A DNA stretch of 64,000 bases, from positions 62,001 through 126,000 of the forward strand of contig JAZKHT010000003.1 in assembly GCA_040385245.1 (NCBI GenBank), read 5' to 3'. The notes beneath the pieces were generated by a model. It worked only from the letters and a program-made list of their open reading frames with translations. It ran no database searches and was not told the DNA's origin. This stretch comes from JAZKHT01 sp040385245. Lineage in GTDB: Bacteria > Pseudomonadota > Alphaproteobacteria > Rhodobacterales > Rhodobacteraceae. The position numbers and the translations under genes are program-made. Below, piece by piece: positions 23,210 through 31,712 of this stretch (the stretch's first letter is position 1; each line of letters opens with the position of its first letter).

Positions 23210-25630
23210 ATGAAAACCCATACCCGCGTCCTGGTGATCGGCGGCGGCGTCGTCGGCTGTTCGGTGCTGTATCACCTGACCAAGCTGGGCTGGTCCGATG
23301 TGATGCTGGTGGAACGGTCGGAATTGACCTCAGGGTCTACCTGGCACGCGGCGGGCGGATTCCACACCCTGAACGGCGACACCAACATGGCGGCGCTGCA
23401 AGGCTATACCATCCGCCTGTACAAAGAGCTTGAGGCGATCACCGGCATGTCCTGCGGGTTGCACCACGTGGGTGGCATCACGCTGGCCGACAATGCCGAA
23501 CGGTTCGACATGCTGAAGGCCGAACGCGCCAAGCACCGCTACATGGGCCTTGATACCGCGATCCTGACCTCGGCCGAGGTGGATCAGATGACCGACGGCA
23601 TGGTCAACACCAAGGGCATCATCGGCGCGCTGTATGATCCGCTCGATGGCCACCTTGACCCCTACGGCACCACCCACGCCTATGCCAAGGCGGCCAAGAT
23701 GGGCGGGGCCGAGATCGTGCTGCACAACCGTGTGCTGGAAACCAACCCGCTGTCAGACGGGTCTTGGCAGGTCGTGACCGAAAAAGGCACGATCATCGCA
23801 GAACATCTGGTCAATGCAGGCGGTTTGTGGGCGCGCGAAGTGGGGGCGATGGCGGGCGTCTATCTGCCGCTGCTGCCGATGGCGCACCAGTACCTTGTCA
23901 CCGACGACATCCCCGAAATCGTGGCCCGCGGGGGTCGCGAGTTTCCGCATGTGATGGACCCCGGCGGCGAAAGCTATCTGCGGCAGGAAGGGCGCGGCTT
24001 CTGCATCGGGTTCTATGAAAAGCCCTGCGAAGGCTGGTCGCTGGACGGCACCCCCTGGACCTTTGGGCAGGAACTGTTTCAGGAACAGTTCGACAAGATC
24101 GCGGATTCCGTCGAATTCGCCTACAAACGCTTTCCCGCCTTGGAACGGGCGGGGGTCAAGCGGGTCATCCACGGCCCCTTTACCTTTGCCCCCGATGGCA
24201 ACCCGCTGATCGGCCCGGTGCCGGGTCTGCGCAACTATTGGTCGGCCTGCGCCGTCATGGCGGGCTTTTCCCAAGGCGGCGGGATGGGTCTGTCGTTGGC
24301 GCAATGGATGATCCACGGCGAGGTGGAGCGTGACCCCCGCGGCTTTGACGTGACGCGGTTCGGCGGCTGGACCAGCCCCGGCTATACCGTGCCGAAGGTG
24401 ATCGAAAATTATCAGACCCGCTTTTCCGTGGCCTACCCGAACGAGGAAAAGCCCGCGGCACGCCCCTTCCGCACCACGCCGCTGTACGACATCAACACGA
24501 ACCTGCGCGCCGTCTGGGGCCAGCAATACGGGCTTGAGGTGGTGAACTACTACGCCCTGCCGGGCGAGCCCTTGTTCGAAACCCCGACCTTCCGCCGGTC
24601 GAACGCATGGGATGCCACGCGGGCCGAGGTGATGGCCGTGCGCAACGGTGTCGGCATCAACGAATTGCAGAACTTCGGCAAATACCGCGTCACCGGCCCC
24701 AATGCCCGCGCCTGGCTGGACCGAATCATGGCCGGCAGCATCCCGAAGCCGGGCCGCCTTTCGCTGACGCCGATGCTGGCCGAAAGCGGCAAGATCATCG
24801 GTGATTTCACCGTGTCCTGCCTGTCAGAGACGGAATTCCAGCTGACTGCCAGCTATGGCGCGCAAGGTTGGCACAGCCGCTGGTTCGATCAGCATGCCGA
24901 ACCGGGCGTGCAGGTCGAAAACGTCTCCGACAGCCGCACCGGGTTTCAGATCGCAGGCCCAAGGGCGCGCGAGTTGCTGGCCCGCGTCACCCGGTCGGAT
25001 GTATCGGCGAATGCGTTCAAGTTCATGGATGTCAAACGCATGACCGTCGGCATGGCCAACTGCATCGTGCAGCGCGTCAGCTATACCGCCGATCTGGGAT
25101 ATGAGATTTTCTGCGACCATATGTCGGTGCGCCATCTGTGGGACACGCTGTGGCCCGCCGGGCAGGACCTTGGCCTGCGCCCGTTCGGCATGCGCGCGAT
25201 GATGTCGCTGCGGCTGGACAAGTGGTTCGGGTCGTGGGGGCGTGAATTCAGCCCCGATTACACCCCGGCGGAAACCGGGCTGGACCGGTTCATCCGCTAC
25301 AACAAGCCCGCCGATTTCATCGGCAAGGCGGCGGCGATGGCGGAAAAGGCGGCAGGGCCAAAGCGGCGTCTGTGCAATTTCATCGTCGATGCCAACGGGG
25401 CGGATGTGGTGGCGTGGGAACCGGTTTGGGTGAATGGGGCCGTGGTCGGCTGGTGCACATCGGGCGGGTACTCGCACTTCACCGGGCAATCGGTCGCAAT
25501 GGGCTTTGTCCCCGTCGATCTGATCAAGGACGGGCTTGAGGCCGAGATTGAGATTTTGGGCGAACGCCGCCCCGCACGGCTGACGTTTGCGCCCTTGTTC
25601 GATGCCGATGGGGCGCGGATGCGCGGTTGA
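23210..25630 (+). CDS. Dimethylglycine/sarcosine dehydrogenase-like FAD and folate-binding oxidoreductase
   Basis: The product is 806 aa with the full layout of this family: N-terminal FAD-binding DAO domain (GGGVVGCSVLYHL, 11–23), a central FAO_M linker, a GcvT-type folate domain (about 430–700) and a GcvT C-terminal barrel (about 710–800). The motif STWHAAG contains His46, equivalent to the residue that covalently holds FAD in dimethylglycine dehydrogenase. The expected reaction is oxidative N-demethylation with transfer of the C1 unit to tetrahydrofolate. The exact substrate (dimethylglycine, sarcosine or another N-methyl compound) is not certain. It sits directly after the amino-acid-type importer. 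Confidence 0.85.
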   Translation: MKTHTRVLVIGGGVVGCSVLYHLTKLGWSDVMLVERSELTSGSTWHAAGGFHTLNGDTNMAALQGYTIRLYKELEAITGMSCGLHHVGGITLADNAERFDMLKAERAKHRYMGLDTAILTSAEVDQMTDGMVNTKGIIGALYDPLDGHLDPYGTTHAYAKAAKMGGAEIVLHNRVLETNPLSDGSWQVVTEKGTIIAEHLVNAGGLWAREVGAMAGVYLPLLPMAHQYLVTDDIPEIVARGGREFPHVMDPGGESYLRQEGRGFCIGFYEKPCEGWSLDGTPWTFGQELFQEQFDKIADSVEFAYKRFPALERAGVKRVIHGPFTFAPDGNPLIGPVPGLRNYWSACAVMAGFSQGGGMGLSLAQWMIHGEVERDPRGFDVTRFGGWTSPGYTVPKVIENYQTRFSVAYPNEEKPAARPFRTTPLYDINTNLRAVWGQQYGLEVVNYYALPGEPLFETPTFRRSNAWDATRAEVMAVRNGVGINELQNFGKYRVTGPNARAWLDRIMAGSIPKPGRLSLTPMLAESGKIIGDFTVSCLSETEFQLTASYGAQGWHSRWFDQHAEPGVQVENVSDSRTGFQIAGPRARELLARVTRSDVSANAFKFMDVKRMTVGMANCIVQRVSYTADLGYEIFCDHMSVRHLWDTLWPAGQDLGLRPFGMRAMMSLRLDKWFGSWGREFSPDYTPAETGLDRFIRYNKPADFIGKAAAMAEKAAGPKRRLCNFIVDANGADVVAWEPVWVNGAVVGWCTSGGYSHFTGQSVAMGFVPVDLIKDGLEAEIEILGERRPARLTFAPLFDADGARMRG

Positions 25631-25652
25631 TCTGCGGTCAGGGGATGCGTCG

Positions 25653-25678
25653 CAAAGGGGGCCGGTTGGCCCCCTTTG
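25653..25678. terminator. Terminator-like hairpin after the flavoprotein gene
   Basis: Arms CAAAGGGGGCC and GGCCCCCTTTG with loop GGTT give an 11-bp perfect stem 22 nt after the stop codon. The T run is only three bases long before interruption. Confidence 0.7.
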
Positions 25679-25723
25679 TCATAGTGGCTTGCCATGGCAG
25701 GCCCGCGCTGGCACCAAGGGGGG

Positions 25724-26326
25724 ATGTCCCTGACGCCGCATATCCTGATCCTTGCCGCCGGGTCCGCCAGCCGGATGCGGGGGGCGGACAAGCTGACGGA
25801 AATGATCGACGGCACACCGCAGCTGGCGCGCATCACGCAGGCGGCACTGGCCACGGGCTGCCCGGTCACGGTCGCCCTGCCCCCGGATCGCCCGGCCCGT
25901 GCGGCGACACTCACCGGCCTGCCGGTGTCACTGGTCACCGTGACCGACCCGCAGCGTGGCATGGCCGAAAGCCTGAAACAGGGCCTGCGCGCCCTGCCCG
26001 CCGATGCACCCCTGATGCTGCTGCTGGCCGACTTGCCCGAGATTGACGCCGCCGATCTGCGCCACATGGTCAAAATGTGCGCGCAAAGCCCGACCGCCAT
26101 TTTGCGCGCAACGGCGGCGGATGGCTCCCCCGGCCACCCGGTGTGCTTTCCGCCCGATCTGCGCGCCGAACTGGACGCGCTGGCAGGCGACGAAGGCGCG
26201 CGCGCCGTGCTGATGCGCCACAAGGATCGGGTGCGCGCCGTGGCCCTGCCCGCACGCCATGCGATCACCGATCTGGACACGCCCGAAGACTGGGCGACAT
26301 GGCGCGCCGCGCGATCAGCGCCGTGA
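25724..26326 (+). CDS. MobA-like NTP transferase (molybdenum cofactor cytidylyl/nucleotidyltransferase family)
   Basis: This is a 200-aa single-domain nucleotidyltransferase of the MobA/MocA type. The NTP-binding signature LAAGSASRMRGADKL is at the N-terminus, and LLADLPEIDAADL holds the metal-binding aspartate region. The family includes MocA (CTP:molybdopterin cytidylyltransferase) and relatives tied to xanthine-dehydrogenase maturation, but no molybdoenzyme gene lies nearby, so the substrate is open. The start at 25724 is chosen because an AAGGGGGG ribosome-binding site lies just upstream. The 3' end overlaps the convergent small gene by 12 bp. Confidence 0.82.
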   Translation: MSLTPHILILAAGSASRMRGADKLTEMIDGTPQLARITQAALATGCPVTVALPPDRPARAATLTGLPVSLVTVTDPQRGMAESLKQGLRALPADAPLMLLLADLPEIDAADLRHMVKMCAQSPTAILRATAADGSPGHPVCFPPDLRAELDALAGDEGARAVLMRHKDRVRAVALPARHAITDLDTPEDWATWRAARSAP

Positions 26327-26524
26327 TTTCGGCGTCAGGTCAAAGCCAAGTTTTGGCCGCGCATAAACCAGCGGTGTTCCGTCCGGCCCCAACAGCGGGC
26401 TAAAGCGCGGCCCGCCCTCGTGCACCTGTTCACCGCGACTTTTGCCCCATTGGTCCATGTCGTGGTCAAACCAGTGCTGTGTGACGTTCAGCATCCCCAA
26501 TCTTTTGGTGTCGTGCTTGTTCAT
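26315..26524 (-). CDS. Small conserved hypothetical protein
   Basis: The product is 69 aa, or 59 aa from an internal ATG (MLNVTQHWFDHDMDQWGKSR). It is polar, with a HWFDHDMDQWGKSRGEQVHEGG segment split between charged and aromatic residues, and it ends LGFDLTPKSRR. There is no signal peptide or membrane segment. I recall similar short proteins in Rhodobacteraceae but know no function. It is convergent with the nucleotidyltransferase gene, overlapping by 12 bp. Confidence 0.6.
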   Translation of the reverse strand: MNKHDTKRLGMLNVTQHWFDHDMDQWGKSRGEQVHEGGPRFSPLLGPDGTPLVYARPKLGFDLTPKSRR

Positions 26525-26823
26525 TCTGTCTGCCCTTGCCTGTCGTGGTGCCCGGATTTTTTCCGGCGCAAGGCGGGAACCAACCGCCCACAGGCGCGTT
26601 ATGAGTTAACCAGAGGTATAGGACAAGCGCACCGGGCGGTGGTTTGTTTTGTCCGCTTCGCCTGATAACCCGCTCGCTTCGCTTGATTTTTCACGATGTT
26701 GCAGTGTGGCAACATGCGGCAGCGCGGCCCCTTGCCCGATCACCGGCTGCAACCCGGCCCTTGACCTTTTCCTGGCTTGGCAGGAAAGGATTGTCGTCAG
26801 TTAACTTTTCTTAAAGAAGCCCG
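26525..26823. other. Intergenic region without a recognised gene
   Basis: These 299 bases separate the small hypothetical gene from the sulfotransferase-like gene. The stretch has lower GC than its neighbours, two close CGCTTCGC copies near 26655 and 26676, and a GTTAACTTTTCTTAAA sequence just upstream of the next start codon. I see no open frame, RNA fold or clear promoter that I can support. Confidence 0.5.
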
Positions 26824-27672
26824 ATGACACATCGCCCTTCAGCCGACCCTTTGACGGACCGTCGACGGATCATCCTGCATCTTGGTTTTCCCAAGACCGG
26901 GACCACGACGATCCAGGCGATGTTGCAGGCCAATGCCGGGACACTCGGCCCCGGGATCGCCGTGTCGCCCAAGGATGATCTGACGTTTCAACTGCGCAAG
27001 AACGCCCTGCGGTATATGCGCAGCGGCGGGTTGTGGGTCTGGAAATGGCGGCACGCCCGTGCGCTGGTCGATATGGTGCGCCGACTGGATGCGATGAACT
27101 TCAACACCCTGATCATCTCGGACGAAAACATGATCGGCATCGAAAGCGGCAAGATATTTGACCGCCCGGGCCGCGTCGATTACGCCGCATGGATTGCCCG
27201 GCTGGACCGCGCCCTTGCCGGTTACGATGTGGTTTACGTGCTTTACACCCGTGCGGTCGGGCCGTGGCACGTCAGCGCCTACAATCAGGCGTTCAAGATG
27301 CGCCGGGTCAACGTGTCCTATGCAGACTGGTCGCGCGTCCATGATTACATGTCAGGTCCCGACCGGATCATCGCCGGGCTGCGCGCGGTGGTGGGCGAGC
27401 GGTTGCAGGTGCTGGACATGGCCGATGAAACCGCTTCGGGCAAGATTTTGGGGCATCGCCTGCTGGACCTTGCAGGGGTTTCCCAAGACCGCATCGACGC
27501 GGTCACCCTGCCGCCGCGCAAGAACGAAAGCCTGCCGCAGGCGGGGGTCGAGTTTCTGCGCCATGTCAGCGAAACCGGCCAATTCGGCCGCCGCCAGTAC
27601 CGCGACCTTGTCCGCCTTGTCAGCGCGAACCGGCATCTGTTCGCCAAGGACCAGCCCGAGAACCGGACCTGA
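26824..27672 (+). CDS. Sulfotransferase-like P-loop protein
   Basis: The product is 282 aa and cytosolic. The motif HLGFPKTGTTTIQAML (19–34) is the PAPS-binding P-loop of sulfotransferases, and the layout of strand, loop and helix fits the Sulfotransfer family. The acceptor cannot be predicted. Neighbours give no pathway: a photolyase gene is convergent on one side, and a 299-bp AT-richer gap precedes it. Such orphan sulfotransferase-like genes in this group are often near surface-glycan genes, but none is here, so acquisition by transfer is possible. The ATG follows a TTAAAGAAGCCC stretch with a weak ribosome-binding site. Confidence 0.72.
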   Translation: MTHRPSADPLTDRRRIILHLGFPKTGTTTIQAMLQANAGTLGPGIAVSPKDDLTFQLRKNALRYMRSGGLWVWKWRHARALVDMVRRLDAMNFNTLIISDENMIGIESGKIFDRPGRVDYAAWIARLDRALAGYDVVYVLYTRAVGPWHVSAYNQAFKMRRVNVSYADWSRVHDYMSGPDRIIAGLRAVVGERLQVLDMADETASGKILGHRLLDLAGVSQDRIDAVTLPPRKNESLPQAGVEFLRHVSETGQFGRRQYRDLVRLVSANRHLFAKDQPENRT

Positions 27673-27678
27673 CACGGG

Positions 27679-29259
27679 TTACCAGCCGTCATCCAGCCGG
27701 GGTTGCGTTGGCGCGTCGCGTGTCACGGTCCATCCGCCCTGCTGCGCCAGAAAGTCTGCGGCCTGCGCCGTGATCTGCACGCGACGGTCGTCCTCCATCC
27801 TGGCAAGGGTGCGATAGGGCAAGGCCATGCGCGGGTTGCGGGCCAAAACAGCCTCGTTCTCGATCAGGAAATTCCAATAGAGATAGTTGAACGGGCAGGC
27901 CTTTGGCCCCGACTTCTGCTTTGGATCAAAGGCGCAAGTGGCGCAGTAATCCGACATCCGGTCGATGTAGGCCCCCGACGCGGCATAGGGTTTCGACCCG
28001 ATCCGCCCGCCATCGGCGTGCATCACCATTCCATGCACATTGGGCAATTCGACCCAGTCATAGGCATCGACATAGACCGCCAGATACCACTCTTCTATCT
28101 GCGCGGGCGCGACCCCGGCCAACAGGGCGAAATTGCCGGTGACCATCAGGCGCTGGATGTGGTGGGCATATCCGGTGGCCCGCGTGGTGCCGATACATTC
28201 GGCCATGCAGCGCATCGGGGTTTGGCCGGTCCAGTAAAATCCGGGCAGATCCCGACCTGCGTTCAGGTGGTTTGTCAGCGCATAGCCGGGCATTTCCGTC
28301 CAATAGATGCCGCGCACGAATTCCCGCCAGCCAAGGATCTGCCGCACGAACCCTTCGACCGCGTTCAGGGGGGCGGTGCCTGCCTGCCACGCCTCCGTCG
28401 CGCGGGCACACACTTCAACCGCCGTCAGAAGGCCGCAGTTCAGGTAGGCAGAGATCAGGCCGTGAAACATGAAATCGCTGCCCGACTTCATGGCATCCTG
28501 ATAATCGCCAAAGTCGGGCAGGCAATCGATGATGAAATGATCCAGTGCCGCCATCGCATCGGCGCGGGTCACGGCCCAGCCAAAGGGTTCCAGATCGCCG
28601 AAATGGTCGGCAAAGCGGGCGGCGACCAGATCCATCACCTCGCGCGTTGTCGCGTCCGGGGCAAAGCGCTGGCGGGGTGGCGGGCGCAATCCGCGCGGCA
28701 AGGCCTTGCGGTTGTCGGGATCAAAGTTCCACTGGCCGCCTTCGGGTGCGGTGCCGTCCATCAGGATACCGGTGCGGCGGCGCATTTCGCGATAGAAATA
28801 CTCCATCCGGCCGGTCTTGCGCGCCTGCGTCAAGGCGATGAAATCCCCGCGAGAGCAGAAAAATCGGTCATCGGCGCGCACCTCAACAGGCAGGTTCAAC
28901 TGGGTGGACCAGTCCTGCATCATCTGCCAGACCCGCCATTCGCCGGGTTCGGTGACGACTACGCCCTGGGGTCGGTGGCGCGCGACGGCGCGGATCAGTT
29001 CGCTGGTAAAGCTGTGTGTGTTGTCAGGGTCGTCCAACGTCACGTAATCGACGGTGATGCCTTCGGCGGTCAGGTCTTGAGCAAAGTGGCGCATGGCAGA
29101 CAGCAGCAGGACGATCTTTTGCTTGTGGTGGCGGACATAGAGCGCCTCTTGCGCGACCTCGACCATCAGCACGACATCGCGGGCGGGGTCGATGTCGGAC
29201 AAGGACGCCAAGCCGCGCGTCAACTGATCCCCCAGCACAAGGCGCAACTGCCCGGTCAT
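27679..29259 (-). CDS. Iron-sulfur bacterial cryptochrome/photolyase (CryB/PhrB type)
   Basis: The product is 526 aa and of the FeS-BCP subclass of photolyase/cryptochromes. It binds FAD, an antenna such as dimethyl-ribityl-lumazine, and a 4Fe-4S cluster. Cysteines that fit the cluster ligands occur in MRCMAECIG and in YCATCAFDPKQKSGPKACPF. The FAD-domain segments include ILGWREFVRGIYW and NVHGMVMHADGG. In Rhodobacter sphaeroides the homologue CryB affects photosynthesis-gene expression, and other members repair (6-4) photoproducts. The start at 29259 (MTGQLRLVLGDQLTRG) fits the family; a longer form with 12 more residues is possible. Confidence 0.92.
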   Translation of the reverse strand: MTGQLRLVLGDQLTRGLASLSDIDPARDVVLMVEVAQEALYVRHHKQKIVLLLSAMRHFAQDLTAEGITVDYVTLDDPDNTHSFTSELIRAVARHRPQGVVVTEPGEWRVWQMMQDWSTQLNLPVEVRADDRFFCSRGDFIALTQARKTGRMEYFYREMRRRTGILMDGTAPEGGQWNFDPDNRKALPRGLRPPPRQRFAPDATTREVMDLVAARFADHFGDLEPFGWAVTRADAMAALDHFIIDCLPDFGDYQDAMKSGSDFMFHGLISAYLNCGLLTAVEVCARATEAWQAGTAPLNAVEGFVRQILGWREFVRGIYWTEMPGYALTNHLNAGRDLPGFYWTGQTPMRCMAECIGTTRATGYAHHIQRLMVTGNFALLAGVAPAQIEEWYLAVYVDAYDWVELPNVHGMVMHADGGRIGSKPYAASGAYIDRMSDYCATCAFDPKQKSGPKACPFNYLYWNFLIENEAVLARNPRMALPYRTLARMEDDRRVQITAQAADFLAQQGGWTVTRDAPTQPRLDDGW

Positions 29260-29455
29260 ACGGCGGGCCTTTTCGGAACAGCCGCGACGACACACATTTC
29301 CCGCACCCCTGCCCCGATGATCCTGCGGCTGGATATGGCCCGGCGCGGGCCGGTATCAAGCGGGCATTTCCCTGCCGCGATTCGTCACAACCTTGGTGCC
29401 GTCGTCACAAGGATTTTCAGGAGTAACTCCCCGCGAAGGCGCCCATCGCCGGGTT

Positions 29456-29477
29456 CGACCCAATGATCATTGGGTCG
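29456..29477. repeat. 22-bp perfect palindrome downstream of tRNA-Leu
   Basis: The palindrome consists of CGACCCAATGA and its exact complement, and can fold into a hairpin with 8-bp arms and a 6-nt TGATCA loop. It is 13 bp past the tRNA 3' end, and on the minus strand the six-T tract lies before it, not after it, so it is not a textbook terminator. It may define the tRNA 3' trailer or be a protein-binding site. Confidence 0.55.
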
Positions 29478-29490
29478 GAAAAAAGGAGCC

Positions 29491-29574
29491 TGGTACCCGA
29501 GGTCGGACTCGAACCGACAAGCCTTGCGGCGGGGGATTTTGAATCCCCTGCGTCTACCATTCCGCCACTCGGGC
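29491..29574 (-). tRNA. tRNA-Leu (anticodon CAA)
   Basis: The minus strand folds into a class II tRNA of 84 nt: acceptor GCCCGAG with CTCGGGT (G1·U72 wobble), discriminator A and an encoded CCA end, anticodon arm GGGGA-TTCAAAA-TCCCC with anticodon CAA, a long variable arm, and a T arm with GGTTCGAGTCC. It reads UUG leucine codons. A promoter lies just upstream. Confidence 0.96.
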
Positions 29575-29585
29575 CCCTGATCCGC

Positions 29586-29614
29586 GATGTATCGCCTGCA
29601 CTAAGCGGCGTCAA
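29586..29614 (-). promoter_or_regulatory. Likely sigma-70-type promoter of tRNA-Leu
   Basis: On the minus strand TTGACG and TACATC are separated by exactly 17 bp, and the −10 element ends 11 bp before the tRNA 5' end. The −35 matches the consensus at five of six bases; the −10 is weaker. Confidence 0.6.
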
Positions 29615-29626
29615 CCGGGTGCGCGT

Positions 29627-30484
29627 CTAAAGACGGTCGGTCGCAAATGTATCGCAGGATTCGATCAGGCCGGTGTCATAGCCGGTCAGGAACCAGCGTG
29701 ACCGCTGTTCGGACGTGCCGTGGGTAAAGGTGTGAGGATTGGGGCGCTGGCCTGCGTTGCGCTGCAAGGTGTCGTCGCCGATCTGACGCGCGGCGTTCAC
29801 CGCCTCTTCGATGTCGCCGCGTTCCAGCGATCCGAAGCGCTGCCCCGCCTCGCGCGCCCAGAGACCCGCCAGACAATCGGCCATCAGTTCCACCCGCACC
29901 GAGATTTCGTTGCCTTCGGTGCCCGAAACCTGCTGCCGCATCCGCGTGGTCTGTTCCAGAATGCCCAGTTCGTTCTGCACATGGTGCGCGATTTCATGCG
30001 CGATCACATAGGCGGCGGCAAAGTCCCCGCCCGCGCCCAGCTGCCGGTCCATCGTGGTGAAGAATTCGGTATCGAGATAGGCCTTGCCGTCAATCGGGCA
30101 GTAGAACGGGCCGGATGCCCCGCTGGCCCCGCCGCAGGGCGATTGCGTGCCGCCCTTGAACAGCACAAGCGTCGGTGGCGTGTAGGGTTGGCCGACCTGC
30201 TGCGGAAAGACGGCACCCCATACCTCTTCGGTATCGGCAAGGGTGACGGATACGAATTCCCCGGCGGCGCGGTCTTCCGCGGTCAACTCGACCGGGGCGG
30301 ACGGTGTGCTGGTGCCCATGCCGCCGTCTTGCAGGATCGGGGTCAGATCAACGCCGAAGAACCAGCCGATCAACAACACGGCCACCACGCCGACACCGCC
30401 GACACCCCCCGCCCGGATGCCGCCACCGCCCATGCGTCTGCGATCCTCGATATTGCCGCTGCCCCGTCGTCCGCGCCAGTCCAT
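29627..30484 (-). CDS. Neutral zinc metallopeptidase (YpfJ family)
   Basis: The product is 285 aa of the YpfJ/zinc_peptidase family. A basic, glycine-rich N-terminus (MDWRGRRGSGN…) leads to one membrane segment at about 28–45 (GGVGVVAVLLIGWFFGV), followed by an outer domain with the zinc motif HEIAHH (His163, Glu164, His167). The start at 30484 is set by an AGGAG seven bases upstream and by the family start MxWxGRRxSxN. The substrate is unknown. The gene is alone and divergent from the YqaA-type gene. Confidence 0.9.
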   Translation of the reverse strand: MDWRGRRGSGNIEDRRRMGGGGIRAGGVGGVGVVAVLLIGWFFGVDLTPILQDGGMGTSTPSAPVELTAEDRAAGEFVSVTLADTEEVWGAVFPQQVGQPYTPPTLVLFKGGTQSPCGGASGASGPFYCPIDGKAYLDTEFFTTMDRQLGAGGDFAAAYVIAHEIAHHVQNELGILEQTTRMRQQVSGTEGNEISVRVELMADCLAGLWAREAGQRFGSLERGDIEEAVNAARQIGDDTLQRNAGQRPNPHTFTHGTSEQRSRWFLTGYDTGLIESCDTFATDRL

Positions 30485-30628
30485 GCCCATTCTCCTGTCA
30501 CAAGCGGCGCGATGGCAACGCCCCTGACACAATGCCGGAAGAACCAAGTTCGTTCCGCTGCTTTTGGGTGGGTTGACCCCGCGGCACGGGCGTGGTGGGA
30601 AGCGGGCATTGGTGCATGGGGGTGATCG

Positions 30629-31213
30629 ATGATCCGCGGACTGTACAACTGGACAATCCGCCTTGCGGGCGCGCGCAATGCCCCGGCAGCGTTGGGGGCG
30701 ATATCGCTGGTGGAAAGTTCGGTCTTTCCGATCCCGGCGGATGTACTGTTCGTGCCGATGTGTCTGGCCCGGCCCGATCAGGCGATGCGCTATGCGCTGA
30801 TTGCCACCGTCACATCGGTGCTGGGCGGGATACTGGGCTGGATGATCGGTTATTACGCCTTTGACCTGCTGGCCCGCCCCCTGCTTGAGGCGTACGGCAA
30901 GATGGAAGCGTTCCGCCATCTGCAAAGCGAAACCGGCACCGCCGCCATCCTGATGATGCTGGTCACGTCGGGGCTGACGCACCTGCCGCCGATGAAGGTG
31001 GTCACGATCCTGTCAGGGGTGGTTGCCTTTGATCTGAAGCTGTTCATCCTGTCGGCGATTGTGGCACGCGGCGCGCGGTTCTACATGCTGGCGTGGTTGC
31101 TGCGCCGGTATGGATTGCAGATTACCGCGTTCATCGAACGCTGGCTGCATTGGGTGGCGCTTGGGGTGCTGGTTCTGGGGATCGCGGTGATCTTCCTGCT
31201 GAAAGGACATTGA
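30629..31213 (+). CDS. YqaA-family (VTT/SNARE-associated) membrane protein
   Basis: This inner-membrane protein is 194 aa with the VTT/DedA-like fold. The segment LVESSVFPIPADVLFVPM is the re-entrant loop motif of the family, and LVTSGLTHLPPMKVVTILSGVV is its second half. Several hydrophobic helices follow, ending in VALGVLVLGIAVIFLLKGH. DedA/VTT proteins are linked to lipid flipping or proton-coupled lipid transport; the role of the YqaA branch is less clear. It is 2 bp upstream of dsbB and likely co-transcribed with it. Confidence 0.88.
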   Translation: MIRGLYNWTIRLAGARNAPAALGAISLVESSVFPIPADVLFVPMCLARPDQAMRYALIATVTSVLGGILGWMIGYYAFDLLARPLLEAYGKMEAFRHLQSETGTAAILMMLVTSGLTHLPPMKVVTILSGVVAFDLKLFILSAIVARGARFYMLAWLLRRYGLQITAFIERWLHWVALGVLVLGIAVIFLLKGH

Positions 31214-31215
31214 CG

Positions 31216-31701
31216 ATGCAGATCGACAGGCTGGCGCGGATGGACATGCGGACGCGGCTGATCGTGCTTGCGGCGGGCGGGTCTGCCGCCCTGTTGGCAG
31301 GGGCGTTCGCGTTCCAGTACATCGGCGGCATGGCACCGTGCCAGTTGTGTCTGGAACAGCGCTGGCCCCATGCCGCGGCGGTGCTGATCGGGATTGCCGC
31401 GCTGGTCATCACGGCGCGCTGGTTGCCGCTGCTGGGCGCGCTGGCGGCATTGGTGACGGCCGGTCTGGGCCTCTATCACACCGGGGTGGAACGTGGCTGG
31501 TGGACGGGCCCGGACACCTGCACGTCCGGCGGTATCGAAGGCGTGGCCCCCGGCGATCTGCTGACCCAGATCTTGGATGCGCCCATCGTGCGCTGCAACG
31601 AAGTGGCGTGGGAGATGCTGGGGCTGTCGATGGCATCCTGGAACGCGGTCCTGTCGCTGGGTCTGGCGGTTGTCTGGATGCTGGCCGCGCGCCGGTCTTG
31701 A
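31216..31701 (+). CDS. dsbB: Disulfide bond formation protein DsbB
   Basis: This inner-membrane quinone reductase re-oxidises DsbA. It is 161 aa with four membrane helices. The first redox pair is Cys42-Cys45 (APCQLC) in the first periplasmic loop, and the second is Cys102 (TCTSGG) and Cys127 (VRCNE) in the second loop, matching the DsbB pattern. The ATG at 31216 is directly after the YqaA-type gene stop; a longer upstream frame overlaps that gene and is rejected. After the stop there is a hairpin and a GGATATTTT element. Confidence 0.93.
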   Translation: MQIDRLARMDMRTRLIVLAAGGSAALLAGAFAFQYIGGMAPCQLCLEQRWPHAAAVLIGIAALVITARWLPLLGALAALVTAGLGLYHTGVERGWWTGPDTCTSGGIEGVAPGDLLTQILDAPIVRCNEVAWEMLGLSMASWNAVLSLGLAVVWMLAARRS

Positions 31702-31712
31702 CGCGGTAAAAC

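Noticed and set aside
26799..26815. Possible CtrA site (TTAA…TTAA) before the sulfotransferase-like gene
   Set aside because: The spacing is 6 bp rather than 7, and the GTTAAC half alone is too weak for a call.
29417..29614. Open frame overlapping tRNA-Leu on the minus strand
   Set aside because: The frame is a translation of the tRNA gene and its trailer.
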